In this document: in pieces, positions 45,322 to 57,009 of the stretch
How positions within the stretch are numbered: the first letter of the stretch is position 1
How the letters are laid out: the number at the start of each line of letters is the position of its first letter
Assembly (NCBI GenBank): GCA_030847615.1
Contig: JAUMIR010000001.1
Span: 364,738,687 to 364,802,686 of the forward strand
Direction of reading: 5' to 3'
DNA from: Gambelia wislizenii
Taxonomy: Eukaryota; Chordata; Lepidosauria; Squamata; Crotaphytidae
Length of the DNA stretch: 64,000 nt
Notes under the pieces: model-generated
Seen by the model: the letters and a program-made list of their open reading frames with translations, nothing else
Told to the model about the DNA's origin: nothing
Databases searched by the model: none
Position numbers and translations under genes: made by a program

Positions 45322-45540
45322 ATACACTGTTTCCCATACAGATTACATGTACAAAAATAGATATTTCCTTTAGCTTCAAGGCTAAGTTCTTAGGCTACAT
45401 ACCCATAACATAGACCAGGTACAGCCGTGTTTATACAGTATGTCCCTGTAGGCAAACACATTGTCTTGCTTGCTCTGTATCTCTTTACAACATGAATTTA
45501 TCAGACTGCATATGACATCATACTCTGACAAGCTCATGCT
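45322..45540. other. Non-coding spacer
   Basis: Nothing recognised. Confidence 0.4.
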
Positions 45541-45544
45541 CAGT

Positions 45545-45838
45545 AAAATAAGTGTGTGTATGGTGGGGGGGAGTTATGATCATGGCAATAGTGTCAAAAT
45601 GGTGAGTAACAATTATGAATAAAAAAGTTATCTAGATTTACTAATTTGTAACTGTTCCATATTCACAACTGCTATTTAGTCACAATTGTGAAGCAATTGC
45701 CACAAGTGTAAATCTCCCCCAAACCTACTGTACTGGACATCAGCTACATGGGGAAAAGGAAGTCCATTCCGCTGGCGATAGGAGCATGGATAAATGACAT
45801 TTCCATCAGTTAAGTACACTTAGTTAAGCATACCTGAT
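45545..45838. repeat. Foldback repeat, relative of 0.86 and 1.5 kb
   Basis: The left half (GAGTTATGATCATGGCAATAG at about 45569) and the right half (complement: GAGATTTACACTTGTGGCAA, about 45695-45715) resemble each other in inverted order. The right half matches 858-985, and the outermost TAAGTACACTTAGTTAAGC (about 45811) resembles the TTAGCTAAGTATAC unit at 1498. Confidence 0.55.
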
Positions 45839-45846
45839 TTTGGGCT

Positions 45847-46452
45847 CATAGAATCATAGAGTTGGAAGAGAGCACAAGGGCCATCCAGTCCAACCCCCTG
45901 CCATGCAGGAATACACAATCAAATCATTCCTGACAGATGAGCATCAAGCCTCTGTTTAAAAACCTCCAAACAGGGAGACTCCACCACACTACAGGCAGTG
46001 TATTCCACTGCCGAACAGCTCTTACTGTCAGGTAGTTCTACCTAATGTTTAGGTGGAATCACTTTTCCTGTAGTTTGAGTCCATTGCTCCATGTCTCTGG
46101 AGCAGCAGAAAACAAGCTTGCTTCTTCCTCAGTATGACATCCCTTCAAATATTTAAACATGGCTATCATGTCACCTCTTAACCTTCTCTTCTCCAGGCTA
46201 AACATACCCAGCTCCCTAAGCCGTTCCTCATAGGGCATGGCTTCCAGACTTCCCACCATTTTGGTCACCTTCCTCTGGACATGTTCCAGCTTGTCAATAT
46301 CCTTCTTAAATTGTGGTGCCCAGAACTGGACACAGTATTCCAGGTGAGGTCTGACCAAAGCAGAATAGGGTGGCACTGTTACTTTCCTTGATCTATCTAG
46401 ACACTATACTCCTATTAATGCAGCATTGGCTTTTTTAGCTGCTGCATCACAT
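45847..46452 (-). pseudogene. CR1 LINE 3' part, minus strand
   Basis: On the minus strand it reads the C-terminal part of the CR1 RT ORF: '[20 protein letters not shown]', '[19 protein letters not shown]', then '[20 protein letters not shown]' and '[16 protein letters not shown]' (46059-46376). The 3' UTR follows with the CCATCCAGTCCAACCCCCTG block and the terminal complement of ATTCTATG at 45847-45866. RT catalytic motifs lie upstream and are missing. The copy ends abruptly at about 46452, where a MITE begins. Near-identical in structure to the copy at 58.7-59.4 kb. Confidence 0.9.
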
Positions 46453-46454
46453 TT

Positions 46455-47004
46455 TATTTCATCTACACAAGCCAGGATACACTGGCTCCCCGCTGGCATA
46501 TCCTAGCTGCAGAGCTGGCCCATTCTTCCCTCATTATCTGTATGGAATAGGCCAGAATCCAAACAGGCATGCCAGCCCATTCCTCAGCCGCTGCCGCCAC
46601 CTCCATTTTCTTTGCTGACTCAGAAGACAGGAAGGAGGTCCACAACATGTGACTGAAGGCCCCCTGCATGTGACCAGCCTCGGTCACATGCTGAGGGACC
46701 CCTGCCTGGCTTCTAGGAGAGCCAGGGAGATGGTGGTGGCAGCAAGGGCTGGCGTCCCAGACAGGCTCCTGTGGACATGTGTGGCCCGTTCTGGTTTCTG
46801 CTGGCAGTAACAGCATAAACTGAGTATTTTCATATAATGCGTTATCAGGCCCTACCCTGCCTTCCACTATCTCAGGCCTGTGTCTGCCCCAGGGGTGGTG
46901 AGGATTGCCCAGGGCAGAATGGGGCGAATGCCCTGTGTCATATAGACTGCAGGGCTCTGAGATGGGGGCAAGGTGGGGGTATTTAGCCCATGTAGACAAG
47001 CCCT
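46455..47004 (+). mobile_element. GGGCTTGTCTA-type MITE, copy B
   Basis: The left end TCTACACAAGCCAGGATACA resembles copy C's TCTACATGGGCCAGGATATA; the right end 'AGCCCATGTAGACAAGCCC' is its complement. The interior shares 'CTGGCATATCC', 'GACCAGCC..GGTCACATGCTGAGGGA' and a GGGGCAAGGTGGGG block with copy C, in the same order. The minus-strand 198-codon frame across it is a GC-driven artefact with no domain. It abuts a CR1 end that does not resume on the far side. Confidence 0.75.
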
Positions 47005-47165
47005 TAGGTTGCATCTTCACTGCAGAAATAATCCACCTTGACACTGTTTTAACTGCCATGGCTCAATGCTATGAAATTCTGGGATTTGTAGTTCCGTGAG
47101 ATATTTTGCCTTCTCTATCAGAGAGCTCTGGGGCCACAACAAACTTCAAACCCCAGGAGTGGAAA
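47005..47165 (+). mobile_element. Foldback MITE, partial
   Basis: GGTTGCATCTTCACTGCAGAAATAAT, then TTTTAACTGCCATGGCTCAATG and 'CTGGGATTTGTAGTTC', the left half of the family at 29693. The right arm is degraded. It is placed directly against copy B of the GGGCTTGTCTA type. Confidence 0.75.
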
Positions 47166-48212
47166 ATACTGGGCTTGATGGACCAATGATCTGAGTTGGT
47201 AGGAAGCGGCTTCCTAAGTAAAAACAAAAAAACAAACTTGGGTGAAACCTTTATTAAGACCACAAAAACATTACAACAGAGGTGTATGCACTGTATTGAA
47301 CATAGTTTCAATGCAGCCACTACATTTACTATCCTAACAAACATATCAGGGTCTTAAGATGCATCCTGTCTCATTTTTAAGCCTCAGCTTTTGTAGCAGC
47401 CTAGTATATGCTCCAGGTAATGGCTGAAATTTGCTAGGCCACCTACCAAAACAAGCTGCTATAGAAATGCTTGGGTTTTTTATTTTCTACATGAATCACC
47501 TAAGTGGCATCTCAATTTTCAAGAAGAGAGAAAGAGAAAAAAACTATAGGATTGATGTAAATCTGGCAAGAATGATCATCCTCACGGTGATGATCTTTGC
47601 AAATTTGCTTCTCTTCATGAATTTCCAAGTTCCAGTGACAACTCTCATTGAATATAAAACAGCTGGAAAGTCACAGCTCCAACTCCTTTTTTGGCAAAGA
47701 GCTATGAATTTCTAAAGGCCTAGCGAACAGCTTTTAAAAATGTTTTGTGAATAAAAATTAACAGGGAAAGAGAAACCTCTGATGGCTTATGCTTTGGTGA
47801 TATTAATGTGCTCCAGAGGTGGGAACAGTTCATTCACTGATTGATTGCCCTTTATAGCCCGCCTTAATCCACAGGCTATGGGCAGTAATGGCAACTGGAT
47901 ATAAAAGCGCTGAGCAGCATTGTGAGAAAGGTCGGAGAGAGGGATTTTTTCAGGGAGGGGGGAAGGAGGGTAAATACATGGGCAGGAAACTCACAAAAGT
48001 GATGGATTTATGACTATTATCCTTTCTAATGGAAACGTTCATTCCTGCTGACTGAAGCCAAGGAATATTATTTTGGAAAAGCTACAGAAGGCTGGAGTCC
48101 AAGGGGCATTCAGAAAGGGGACTGGGATATATTTATTAATTACTATGGGTAAGAGTTCAACACAGAAGAGTTATTATGTTTCTTTAGGGTCCTTTCCCCC
48201 TGTGCTCATGCA
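47166..48212. other. Non-coding, one LINE tail remnant
   Basis: At about 47845-47890 there is CCTTTATAGCCCGCCTTAATCC, the complement of an L2-like end. No exon recognised elsewhere. Confidence 0.4.
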
Positions 48213-48213
48213 A

Positions 48214-48388
48214 CACAATTATAGCACTTTAACTACCAGGGTGGCATCCTGTGGAATCCTGGGGGTTTGGGGAGACACTAGAGCTCTTTGGCTGAGAATT
48301 CAAAATACTTCACAAAACTACAGATCCCAAGATTCCACAGGATGGAGCCATGGCAGTTAAGGTGGCATCAATGTGCTATAATTGTGCA
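48214..48388. mobile_element. Foldback MITE
   Basis: Ends ACAATTATAGCAC and GTGCTATAATTGT are perfect inverted repeats. Inside, CTTTAACTACCAGGG/CCATGGCAGTTAAG and TGTGGAATCCTGGG/AGATTCCACAGGATG pairs follow. Related to the family at 29693 but with different outer ends. Confidence 0.85.
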
Positions 48389-49045
48389 TTGCCAAAGAAA
48401 CCTATGTCTGTGGCTAAGCACAGATCTAGTGTTATTCAGTTGTCCATGGGAGGGGGCTAAGACCATGTCTGCAAGCTCCACTCTAATTTTCCTGGGTTAA
48501 ACAGGAAGGTTTGAAGAGGGAACCTACATGCATATTGCTGGATGTGCTGAGCATCCCCCTATATCGGAAGGGCGAGAGTTCAGCCAAAGATAGGCAAGGA
48601 TAGACCTAATACACATGTCCCTACTCTCCCTCCATAGATTCAGTTGAGCAACACCTGAACAAGCTTCTCGACACATGGAATGTAACCTCATTGTAGAAGT
48701 CTATGGTTTAGATGCCAGCAGTTGATGCTCAGAGAACCAGATCTGGCTGTCACGGAAATGCCACCTGATACCTCAGTAGGCATCCACAAGGCAAGAGAAG
48801 GGTCTTATACAGGGTACAGAGGCACACTGGCAAGATTTGCCACAGAATGTGCTGTTACCAGATTTCCCATACTAAAAGGGCAGCTTCTTTGTGATGCCAG
48901 ACTCCTTTCCCTCAACAGAATCTGTGGTTAGGCAGGAAGGATCCACTGCCTTTGAAATTTAGGGTAGGATTGAGGTATCTGACTATGCAAAATATTGTCT
49001 CATTTTTGAAGTGATAGATGATGATAAAAGACAAGCACATGGAAT
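48389..49045. other. Non-coding, nothing recognised
   Basis: No exon or repeat family supported. Confidence 0.4.
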
Positions 49046-49049
49046 GATC

Positions 49050-50285
49050 CTAAATTAATAAAATGAAATTCAACAGAGACAAATGCAAAATTCTACATTT
49101 AGGCCATAAAACAGGATGGGGGATACTTGGTTCAGCAGTACTACATGTGAAAAGGACCTTGGGATTACTGTTGATCATAAATTGAAAATGAACCAGCAGT
49201 GTGATGCTGCAGCAAAGAAGGCAAATGCTATTTTAGCCTGCATTAATAGAAGCATAGTTCCCAAGTCAAGAATTCATAGTCTCCCTCTATTCTGCACTGG
49301 TCAGGCCTCATCTGGAGTACTGTGTTCATTTCTGGTTGCCTCATTTTAAAAATGATATATTAGAGTTGGAGAGAGTTCAGAGAAGGGCAATGAGGATGAT
49401 AAGAGGTATGGAGCACAGGACGTATAAAGGAAGCTTGAAGAAGCTGAGCATGTTGAGGGGCCACATGACAGTACTTTTTAAATACTTCAATGGCTGCCAC
49501 AAAGAGGAAGGTGATGGCTCTGCTGCTTCAGAGGGTAGAACTAAGAGCTTATCTACATGGGCCAGGATATACCAGCTCCCTGCTGGCATATCCTGCCCAC
49601 AGATCAGGCTTATTCTCCCCCCAGCCACCATCACCAAACGGAACAAAGTCCAGATGGGCATGTCAGTCTGTCACTGCAGCTGCTGCCATCGCCATCTCCC
49701 TCGTTCTCCCAGAAGCTAGGAAGCTGGCCTGCAGCTTGTGACCAAGACACCCTTATGTGACCAGCCTTGGTCACATGCTGAGGGACTCCTTCCTGCTACA
49801 GAAGAAGAATGGCAGACTGGCAGCTGCAGTGATGGGCTGACTCCTGCAGTCACACAGGGACCAATCCATTTTTTGTTAGCTAAAATGGAGTTAACCAGGT
49901 ATAATTATTTTTAAAAAAAATGTTTTAATGGGCTTTAGCCTGTCTTCCCCTCATCTTAGCCCCATCTTTGCCTCATCAGGGCTGCATAGCTCCAAGATGT
50001 GGGCAAGATGGGGTACATTGCCCATGTAGATAAGCACTAAGTCTAATGATTTAAAGTTATGGGAGGGTAGATTTCAATTGAACATTAGAAGGAACTTCTT
50101 TATAGTGAGGGCAATTTGGCAATGGAACTGATTGCCTAGAAGGGTGGTGAGTTCTCCTTCTCTGGATGTCATCAGAAAGAAACTGGACAGCTACCTGCTG
50201 GGTATGCTCTAGCTAGAGAGCCTGAGCAGGGGGTTGGACCTGATGGCCCATAGGGCCCCTTCCAGCTTTATGATTCTATGAAAAG
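49050..50285 (+). pseudogene. CR1 LINE 3' part, split by a MITE
   Basis: The plus strand reads 'MKFNRDKCKILHLGHKTG' (from about 49064), 'KDLGITVDHKLKMNQQCDAA' and 'AKKANAILACINRSI' (49161-49262), then, after frameshifts, 'ILELERVQRRAMRMIRGMEH' (about 49357-49415). The segment is the CR1 RT thumb and C-terminal region. A 490-bp MITE interrupts it at 49546-50035, after which the element resumes with its 3' UTR ('TTGAACATTAGAAGGAACTT', 'TTGGACCTGATGGCCC') and ends in ATGATTCTATG at about 50280. Several stops and shifts make it non-functional. Confidence 0.9.
49546..50035 (+). mobile_element. GGGCTTGTCTA-type MITE, copy C
   Basis: Left end GCTTATCTACATGGGCCA, right end GCCCATGTAGATAAGC, nearly perfect inverted repeats. 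ACTAAG flanks both sides (49540-49545 and 50036-50041). It sits inside a CR1 copy whose sequence continues on each side, so it inserted later. The interior matches copy B. No transposase. Confidence 0.9.
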
Positions 50286-50520
50286 GGAAGGGACAACTAT
50301 CACAGTTTTGTATATACAAATATGTGTAAGTGGCTTTGTATTAGTGTTTCTTGCGTATAGGGTACCACTTCAAACTTTCATGCTGTCTTTGTTCCTTTCG
50401 AAATTCAGATAAGTCTTTCTCACTATAGGGACACATGGTAATCATATCACTTGGCTCATCATCTGGTACAACAAGGTCACTTTGACTATCAGTGATGTTA
50501 AGGCTTCCTCCATTTGATTG
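50286..50520. other. Non-coding spacer
   Basis: Nothing recognised. Confidence 0.4.
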
Positions 50521-50529
50521 ATCCTCTCA

Positions 50530-50654
50530 TTATTTTAATGGTACTGTTTTAATATTTGTATTGGAATGTTGTCCAATGTTGTATGATGTTTGCCACCCCA
50601 ATCCTGATGGGAGAGGTGGGATACTACTACTACTACCACTACTACTACTACTAG
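50530..50654 (+). repeat. LINE 3' tail ending in (TAC)n
   Basis: TTTTAATGGTACTGTTTTAA, GTTGTATGATGTTTGCCACCCC and GGGAGAGGTGGGATAC look like an L2-type 3' end. A (TAC)n/(CTA)n run at about 50621-50653 follows, and the long L2 starts at once behind it. Confidence 0.6.
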
Positions 50655-53404
50655 CGTGCTTCACAGAAACCTGGCTGGGAGAGGATAGTGCTGTCACATG
50701 GGCGCAGGCCCTCCCAGCCGGGTATTCTGTCAGTGAGCAGGTGAGGGGAAGTGGGCGGGGGGGGGCGGAGTGGCTCTGGTTTATAAGAACAATCTGACCT
50801 TGACCAGGATACCTGTCCGAAACACAGTCCACTTTGAGTGTATGTACCTTAGTCTGAGGACCAGGGATAGTTTGGGGATTCTGCTAGTATACCGACCACC
50901 CCGTTGTCTAGCAGACTCCCTAACCGAGCTGACACAGCTGATCTCAGAGTTGCTGTTGGAGTCTCCCAGACTTTTAGTTTTGGGGGACTTCAACATTCCA
51001 CTTGAGAACAGCTTGACAAATTTGACTGGTGCAGCTCGGGAGTTCATGGAAACCATGACAAACATGGGCCTATCCCAAATGGTCATTGGGCCCACACATT
51101 GTGCGGGTCATACCCTCGATGCGGTCTTCAGTACGGAACAGGAATATCCGTGGGCGGAGGTTATAAAAACCACCGCATTGTCATGGACGGATCATTTCCT
51201 GGTCAAGATGGAGCTAAGAGCCACTGTCTGCCCCACCGGGGGTGGTGGACCTATTAGAATGGTCCGCCCTCGAAGGCTAATGGAACCAATAGGGTTCCAG
51301 AAAGCCTTGGAGGGTTTAATGGTTGGTAACGCCGGTGACCCTGTCGAAACTTTGGTTAATACCTGGAACAACGATCTTACCAAGGCTATCGACACGATCG
51401 CTCCCAAGCGTCCTTTCCAACCCGCTTCAAACCGTAAGCCATGGTATACAGCAGAGCTTAGGAAAATGAAGCGGGTTGGACAACGACCAGAGCGCAACTG
51501 GCGGAAAACTCGACTCTTATCCGACAGGACTCGTCATAGGAATTTTCTTTGGTCCTATCGAGAGGCAATACGTGCAGCACAGAGATCCTTCTCCTCTGCA
51601 CGTATTGCGTCTGCAGAGTCCCATCCAGCAGAGCTGTTTAGGGTGGTAAGGGAGATGACGCAGGTTATTCCTGCGCAGAACCCGTTGCTTAACCCAACAA
51701 CGGCCTGCTGTGACGCGTTTAACAATTTCTTTGCAGATAAAATCTCTCAGATAAGAGCCGACTTAGATACCAGTAATTTGGCAGAAACAATTGACGAGGT
51801 GTCCAGCAACTCCGTTGATGTCAGTTTACTGGATCAATTTCAATCTGTGAGTACTGAGGACGTGGACAAGCTACTTGGTAGGGTTAGGAAGACGACCTGC
51901 CCTCTCGATCCTTGCCCTTCATGGCTGGCCATCCAGGGGGGGACTGCCTTGATGATGTTCCTTAAGGACATCATCAATGCATCCCTCAGAGAAGGGTGTG
52001 TTCCATCTTGTTTAAAGGAAGCAGCCGTTAGGCCGCTCCTGAAAAAAATCTTCCCTTGACCCCCTGGACATGAACAACTATAGGCCGGTTTCTATGTTAC
52101 CATTCTTGAGCAAAGTGATCGAGAGGGCAGTTGCGCTTCAACTCCAAGTGGTCTTGGATGAAACCGATTATCTAGACCCATTTCAAACTGGCTTTAGGAC
52201 GGGATTTGGAGTTGAGACTGCCATGGTTGCCTTGACTGATGACCTGCGTCTAAGCATTGACAGGGGTAGTGTGACCCTGTTGGTGCTTTTAGACATCTCA
52301 GTGGCTTTCAATACGATAGATCATAGCATCCTCTTGGATCGCTTGAGGGGGTTAGGAATCGGAGGCACTGCGCTCCAGTGGTTCCGGTCCTTCCTCTCTG
52401 GCAGGTCCCAGAGGGTGTTGCTCGGGGACAGCTGCTCCAGCAGAAAGGAGTTTACTTGTGTTCCACAGGGCGCCATCCTGTCCCCGATGCTGTTTAACAT
52501 TTATATGAAGCCGCTGGGTGAGATTATTCGCAGTTATGGGGCTGGGTGTTATCAGTACGCTGATGACACCCAGATCTATTTCTCCTTGCCCCGATCATCG
52601 GCCTCGAATTCCGATGGCGTCTCTCCTCTTAATGATTGTCTTAAAGCAGTAATGGGCTGGATGAGGAAAAACAGATTGAGATTAAATCCAGATAAAACGG
52701 AGGTGCTCACGGTAGCGGCCCCCAAACCAGGAGTTGGGTTGCAACCTCCAGTCCTGGACGGGGTCACGCTCTCCGTTAAGGACTGTGTTCGCAGTCTGGG
52801 GGTGCTCCTTGATTCATCGCTTCAGATGACGAGTCAGGTGAATGCGACAGTCAGGAGCGCCTGTTATCAGCTTCGGCTGATATGCCAGCTGCGCCATTTC
52901 CTGGAAGTAAGGGACCTCGAGACTGTGGTGCACGCGCTGGTAACCTCCCGTCTAGATTTCTGCAATGCGCTCTACATGGGGCTGCCCTCATGCTTGGTCC
53001 GGAAACTTCAGTTGGTACAAAATATGGCAGCCAGAGTGGTCTCGGGAACATCTCGGAGAGACCATATAACTCCAGTATTAAAATCTCTCCACTGGCTGCC
53101 AATCAGTTTCCGGGCCCAGTATAAGGTGTTGGTTATTACCTTTAAAGCCCTAAATGGTTTGGGTCCAACTTATCTCCGGAACCGCCTCCTCCCATACAAT
53201 CCTCCCCGCGCACTCCGGTCCTCTGGGAGGAATTTGCTTCAGCCACAAAAATCTAGGCTGTCTGCAACCTCCCAGAGGGCCTTTTCGGTAATCGCCCCCA
53301 AATTGTGGAATGACCTGCCGAATGAGATCCGTCAGATAACAAGCCTGAGTGGCTTTAAAAAAGCACTAAAGACGGATCTCTTTCGGCAGGCCTTTCCTAA
53401 TTAG
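50655..53404 (+). pseudogene. L2 ORF2: endonuclease and reverse transcriptase
   Basis: The protein nicks target DNA and primes reverse transcription of its own RNA. First the AP-type endonuclease: 'FTETWL' (about 50664), then after a shift 'LLVLGDFNIPL' (about 50965-51000), 'AGHTLDAVFS' and 'SWTDHF' (TDH where SDH is usual). A linker follows, then RT: 'YRPVSMLPFLSKVIERAV', motif A 'LVLLDIS' with Asp at 52292, 'CVPQGAILSPMLFNIYMKPL', and motif C 'YADDTQIY' with YADD at 52556-52567. The thumb and C-terminus extend to 'FRQAFPN'. Breaks: the frame changes at a G9 run (50757-50765) and at an A7 run (52042-52048), leaving two long frames, 50770-52059 and 52070-53404. The catalytic residues remain, but motif A has Asn for the second Asp (FNTIDHS). 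Not functional as it stands. Confidence 0.9.
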
Positions 53405-53657
53405 ATCCCGGCCTCAGGGGATCCTGGCCTCTTCTAGGCTGCTGGCCATTTATTATATTTATTGTATTTATAGTTTTAAATGTGATTTTAGATTAGTTGT
53501 TTTAATTTATATTTGTTTAATGTTTTTTTATGGGGGAGGGTGGGAGTGGGGGTGTTTAGGGATTTTATTTGTATTGTCTTTTAAATTTTGTAAGCTGCCC
53601 CGATTGTTTTAACAGAGGGGCGGGGTATAAATAAATATTATTATTATTATTATTACT
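50655..53657 (+). mobile_element. L2-type LINE, nearly complete 3' 3 kb
   Basis: It runs from within the endonuclease domain to the 3' end. After the ORF stop at 53404 comes a 250-bp 3' UTR, then 'GTAAGCTGCCCCGATTG', 'AGAGGGGCGGGGTATAAAT' and the (ATT)n tail at about 53630-53655. Lacking is ORF1 and the start of the endonuclease. Compared with all other repeats here it has few breaks, so it is among the youngest insertions. Confidence 0.9.
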
Positions 53658-54055
53658 AATAATTTTCTCCCAAAATCTGCTAACATGAAAAAACACTTTG
53701 GAACGAGCACTCTTTGGATGGCTGAGTAGACAAGAACACCTGACCTGCTTAAACACATAGTGGACAGATTAGGTTGATGTCCTACTAAGACATGTCACTC
53801 AGCCCATTAGCCTTTATGTCCTGGGCCCATCAAACAAACTGCTTCTCCAAGTCTCTGTCCAGCAAAACTAGCCACAGACTAGAAGTGTCTGCAGCCTTAC
53901 TGAAGGAGTTGATTCCAAAAACGCCAGTTAAATGAAGAATAACTCAAGATTGGACAATAGTACGCTAGTACACAAACAATCCCTCCATCACAAATTTTAC
54001 TATAGAAACAAGCAGGTCAGCTGCAAGAGAATCAAAATATTAAAATAATGGTTGG
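53658..54055. other. Non-coding, nothing recognised
   Basis: No exon or repeat family supported. Confidence 0.4.
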
Positions 54056-54059
54056 AGAA

Positions 54060-54205
54060 ATTTTTACTTAGGTGGTTTTTGTCTGATATGGCAGATAATG
54101 ATTTTATGTGTTTGTTTTAACTGCATTCCTTAATGGATTGTTTTATATTATGGATTTTAAGAAACTGTGATTTTAAAATGTTGTCCACCACCCTGGATAG
54201 TTTTC
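54060..54205 (+). repeat. LINE-like 3' UTR remnant
   Basis: A T-rich TTTGTTTTAACTGC stretch and 'TTTTAAAATGTTGTCCACCACCC', like an L2/CR1 3' UTR. Family uncertain. A C run follows at about 54211-54223. Confidence 0.45.
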
Positions 54206-54223
54206 TGTGTCCCCCCCCCCCCC

Positions 54224-54302
54224 GGGCTGTGAGGCCATGTTCTGGAAGAGTTTATTCCTGATGTTTCACCTCATCTGTGGCTGGCATCTTCAGAGAATGG
54301 TT
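54224..54302 (-). mobile_element. Penelope-like end, minus strand
   Basis: The complement reads CTCTGAAGATGCCAGCCACA, GATGAGGTGAAACATCAGG and CCAGAACATGGCCTCACAG. It matches the right arm at 15370-15445. CTGAAGA and GAAA stand where a hammerhead core would have CTGATGA and GAAA. Confidence 0.65.
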
Positions 54303-57005
54303 GGGTAGTGGTGTGTGGGGTTTTGTTTTGCATCAGAAGTGTGGGCTATACATCTTTTCTAAAATAAACTGAAATTTAAAAATAAAGTGGTATTGCATGC
54401 TAAGATTGCTGCATCAGTGGCAGCAACATTTTCATAATATGTAGCATTGAGAATTACTCTGTTGGAGACAACTTCCTGTAAAATATGGTAAAATCCCTTT
54501 TTAACTAGTTCTTTTACAATTATTTAAAATTCTGAATGTGTTTTTATAATTTTGTATTAAATTTTACTCTTCTGCATTGTAAGTCAGCTTAAGAAGACCA
54601 TGTCTTGAAAGGCAGCTGCAGAATATATTTAAAGCTAAACACACACACACATATACGTATCTGTATCTTAAATACAGCAGTAAACAGAGAAGATCCAGGC
54701 CAGGGGACAGTCAGAATGATGGCTCAAGGAAATGCTATCAGGCTTTCTGCTCATGCCAAACAAGTGATGAGCTTCAGGAGCTCTTGGGATCAGACTGCAA
54801 CTCATAAGGTAGCATCACTGGTCCAAGTTAATAGAGAGGCCATTGCTTGTTGATAAGAGTACAGATGGACCTAGGTTTAATCCATGGCATCTAGTTTAAA
54901 AAGGGATTAGGAAGCAGTTGGTGTGGAACTGACTAGATGGAGACAATCCTGGGCTGGGTGGACCAATAGTCTGATGATATAAAACAGTCTTCTATTGGAA
55001 GGTCTTCTCACCAGTTTCTGGTATTCCCTCATTCTATACTACATTACATGCTCATTCTCTGAAGTAAATGATGGACAGAGTAATCATTTTTCTAGATGAC
55101 CATTTTGATGGAAAAGGTGATAGAAATGTGTCCAACGTGTAATCTGCATTGGGGTCTAGCCTGGCATATGGCTCACCTCCAGTAAGCGTAACACAGACAT
55201 GAGTTGTGGGACTTGCATGATATGTTGAAGGCATCAGGCCAACACTTGGCGTTAGCACATCCAGTGCCAAAAATGGAGTGCTGGAGTTTGCTGTTGACTT
55301 AAATTGTTCAAGTTTATCCTCCTCTTATTGGGTAACTGGTCAGCTTACATGGTATCTATCAAGACAGGCTGGGCTATATGACCTTATGGATTCTATACAA
55401 GTCATCACCTTTCACAAAAGTCTGTTTCATTGTTATCCTGAAAGACATTCAGTAGCACTCCACAGCTAGTGATACCATCTTGCTTTGAGAGACAGGAAGG
55501 GTGTGTGTGTGTGTGGGAGCAGAGCACATCTGACCGTGTTTGGCCTTCACCAGTATTAATCTTTTCACAAAGGATGAAGAGGTAAGATCTGGCCCACAGG
55601 AAATGGGTTATAATTGCCAAATAAATTATACTCTAGCAAGAACATTAAACTCCCAACATCCAGCAGCTTCTCTTCTCCATCAGGGAAACAAAGACACTAG
55701 CAAGTACTAAATAAAACAAATGGAAAATAATGATAGCTGGACCTTTAGCTTGAAGACTGTCAAAGGCATGTCTGGGAACAGTTTCAGGGGAAAGGAACTC
55801 CACTGGCTTGGCCTCACAAACAGAGAAGTGCCCAATTCTGGTCTTTTGTAAGCTTTCCCCCTCATCAGGATCTGCAGCTCCAGCCTCACTAATCACAGTT
55901 GTTGGGATGAAACATTGAGGAGCAAAGACCTCCTGACAGCCTAGTCTTACATTATTTAAGTGTTTATACTGATGGGCAGAAGAAGGAGAAGGAGGAGACC
56001 CTCAGCACATATTTATTGGCTTTAATGGTGCTATTGTGATATACACCACCTTTGTATCTGGTCCAGACAGAATAACCTTAAAGTGCATGTGGTAAATAAT
56101 GGAAGAGGAAAACAGAGAATAATGTACTCTACTGCCAGCAAAATTGGATTGTATTTCTGTTCTCTGTCTTATTCCCTCTTTCTCTTTCTCACCCTCTCTC
56201 TCATTTGGCTTAGGCACTCAGGATTTTCAGGACTGAGGATAGATTGTATAATAATGTGATGCAATTTTTTAAAAATCACATTAACATTGGAAGAAGGAAG
56301 TGGAGTTAGCCAATTGAAACATTCCACCTCCCCACCTCCATCCCAATGGCAAACTGGAATGGCAAATTTTCCAATAGTGTGGCACAGCTCCACACAACAT
56401 TCAAGTTATTTTAAAGTCTTCTCACGCATCCAACACAAAAGTTGCCGAAGCAAAATAAACCCACCTGCTATTTGCTTACTCAGCTCATACAAACTCCTTG
56501 CTCTGTGGTTATAGTACAAGGGAATCTGGCTGGGATTAAAGGGAGAGGACAAGGCACTCATCATTATGCTTAGGAGAAGATGTGAGGAAAATAACTGTGA
56601 TGAATAAGTGTTATAGAACCTCATGTGGGAAAAGCTGTGGAGATGGAGCAAAGAAATCAATGAGATGGTCATTAACTCATGGCTCATTAGAACCATCCCC
56701 AGTCTCTCCTCTGTACTGTGGCTTGAGAGATGAGACTTTGGAGAAAGTCTGGTGTATTGTCCAGTGAATAGATTAACCTATATTACTAGCCACCTATTGT
56801 AAGCTGGAATAGTCAAGTTCCCCTGCCCTGTCACCAAAACCTGGCAGTGCATCCTGTGGTGTTACTAAGGCTGGTGTCAACAGTGTCACCTGGTGCGGTT
56901 AGCCTTGCTGCACCCCCTAGTGCTGCCACTGAGTGCAGCAATGGCAAAACAACAACACAGCACCTTTTTCAAATGAGCACTTTGGATTAAAACAAAACAT
57001 CTGGG
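54303..57005. other. Non-coding, apparently unique DNA
   Basis: Contains an (AC)n run at 54640-54650 and a (GT)n run at about 55500-55515. No exon recognised. Confidence 0.45.
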
Positions 57006-57009
57006 CATG

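Noticed and set aside
44904..45327. Opposite-strand frames of 123 and 96 codons as a gene pair
   Set aside because: They arise from the inverted arms of one MITE and encode the same peptide for that reason.
46463..47059. 198-codon minus-strand frame as a gene
   Set aside because: It lies across a GC-rich MITE that has relatives at 8.4 and 49.5 kb, where the frame is not kept; no domain.
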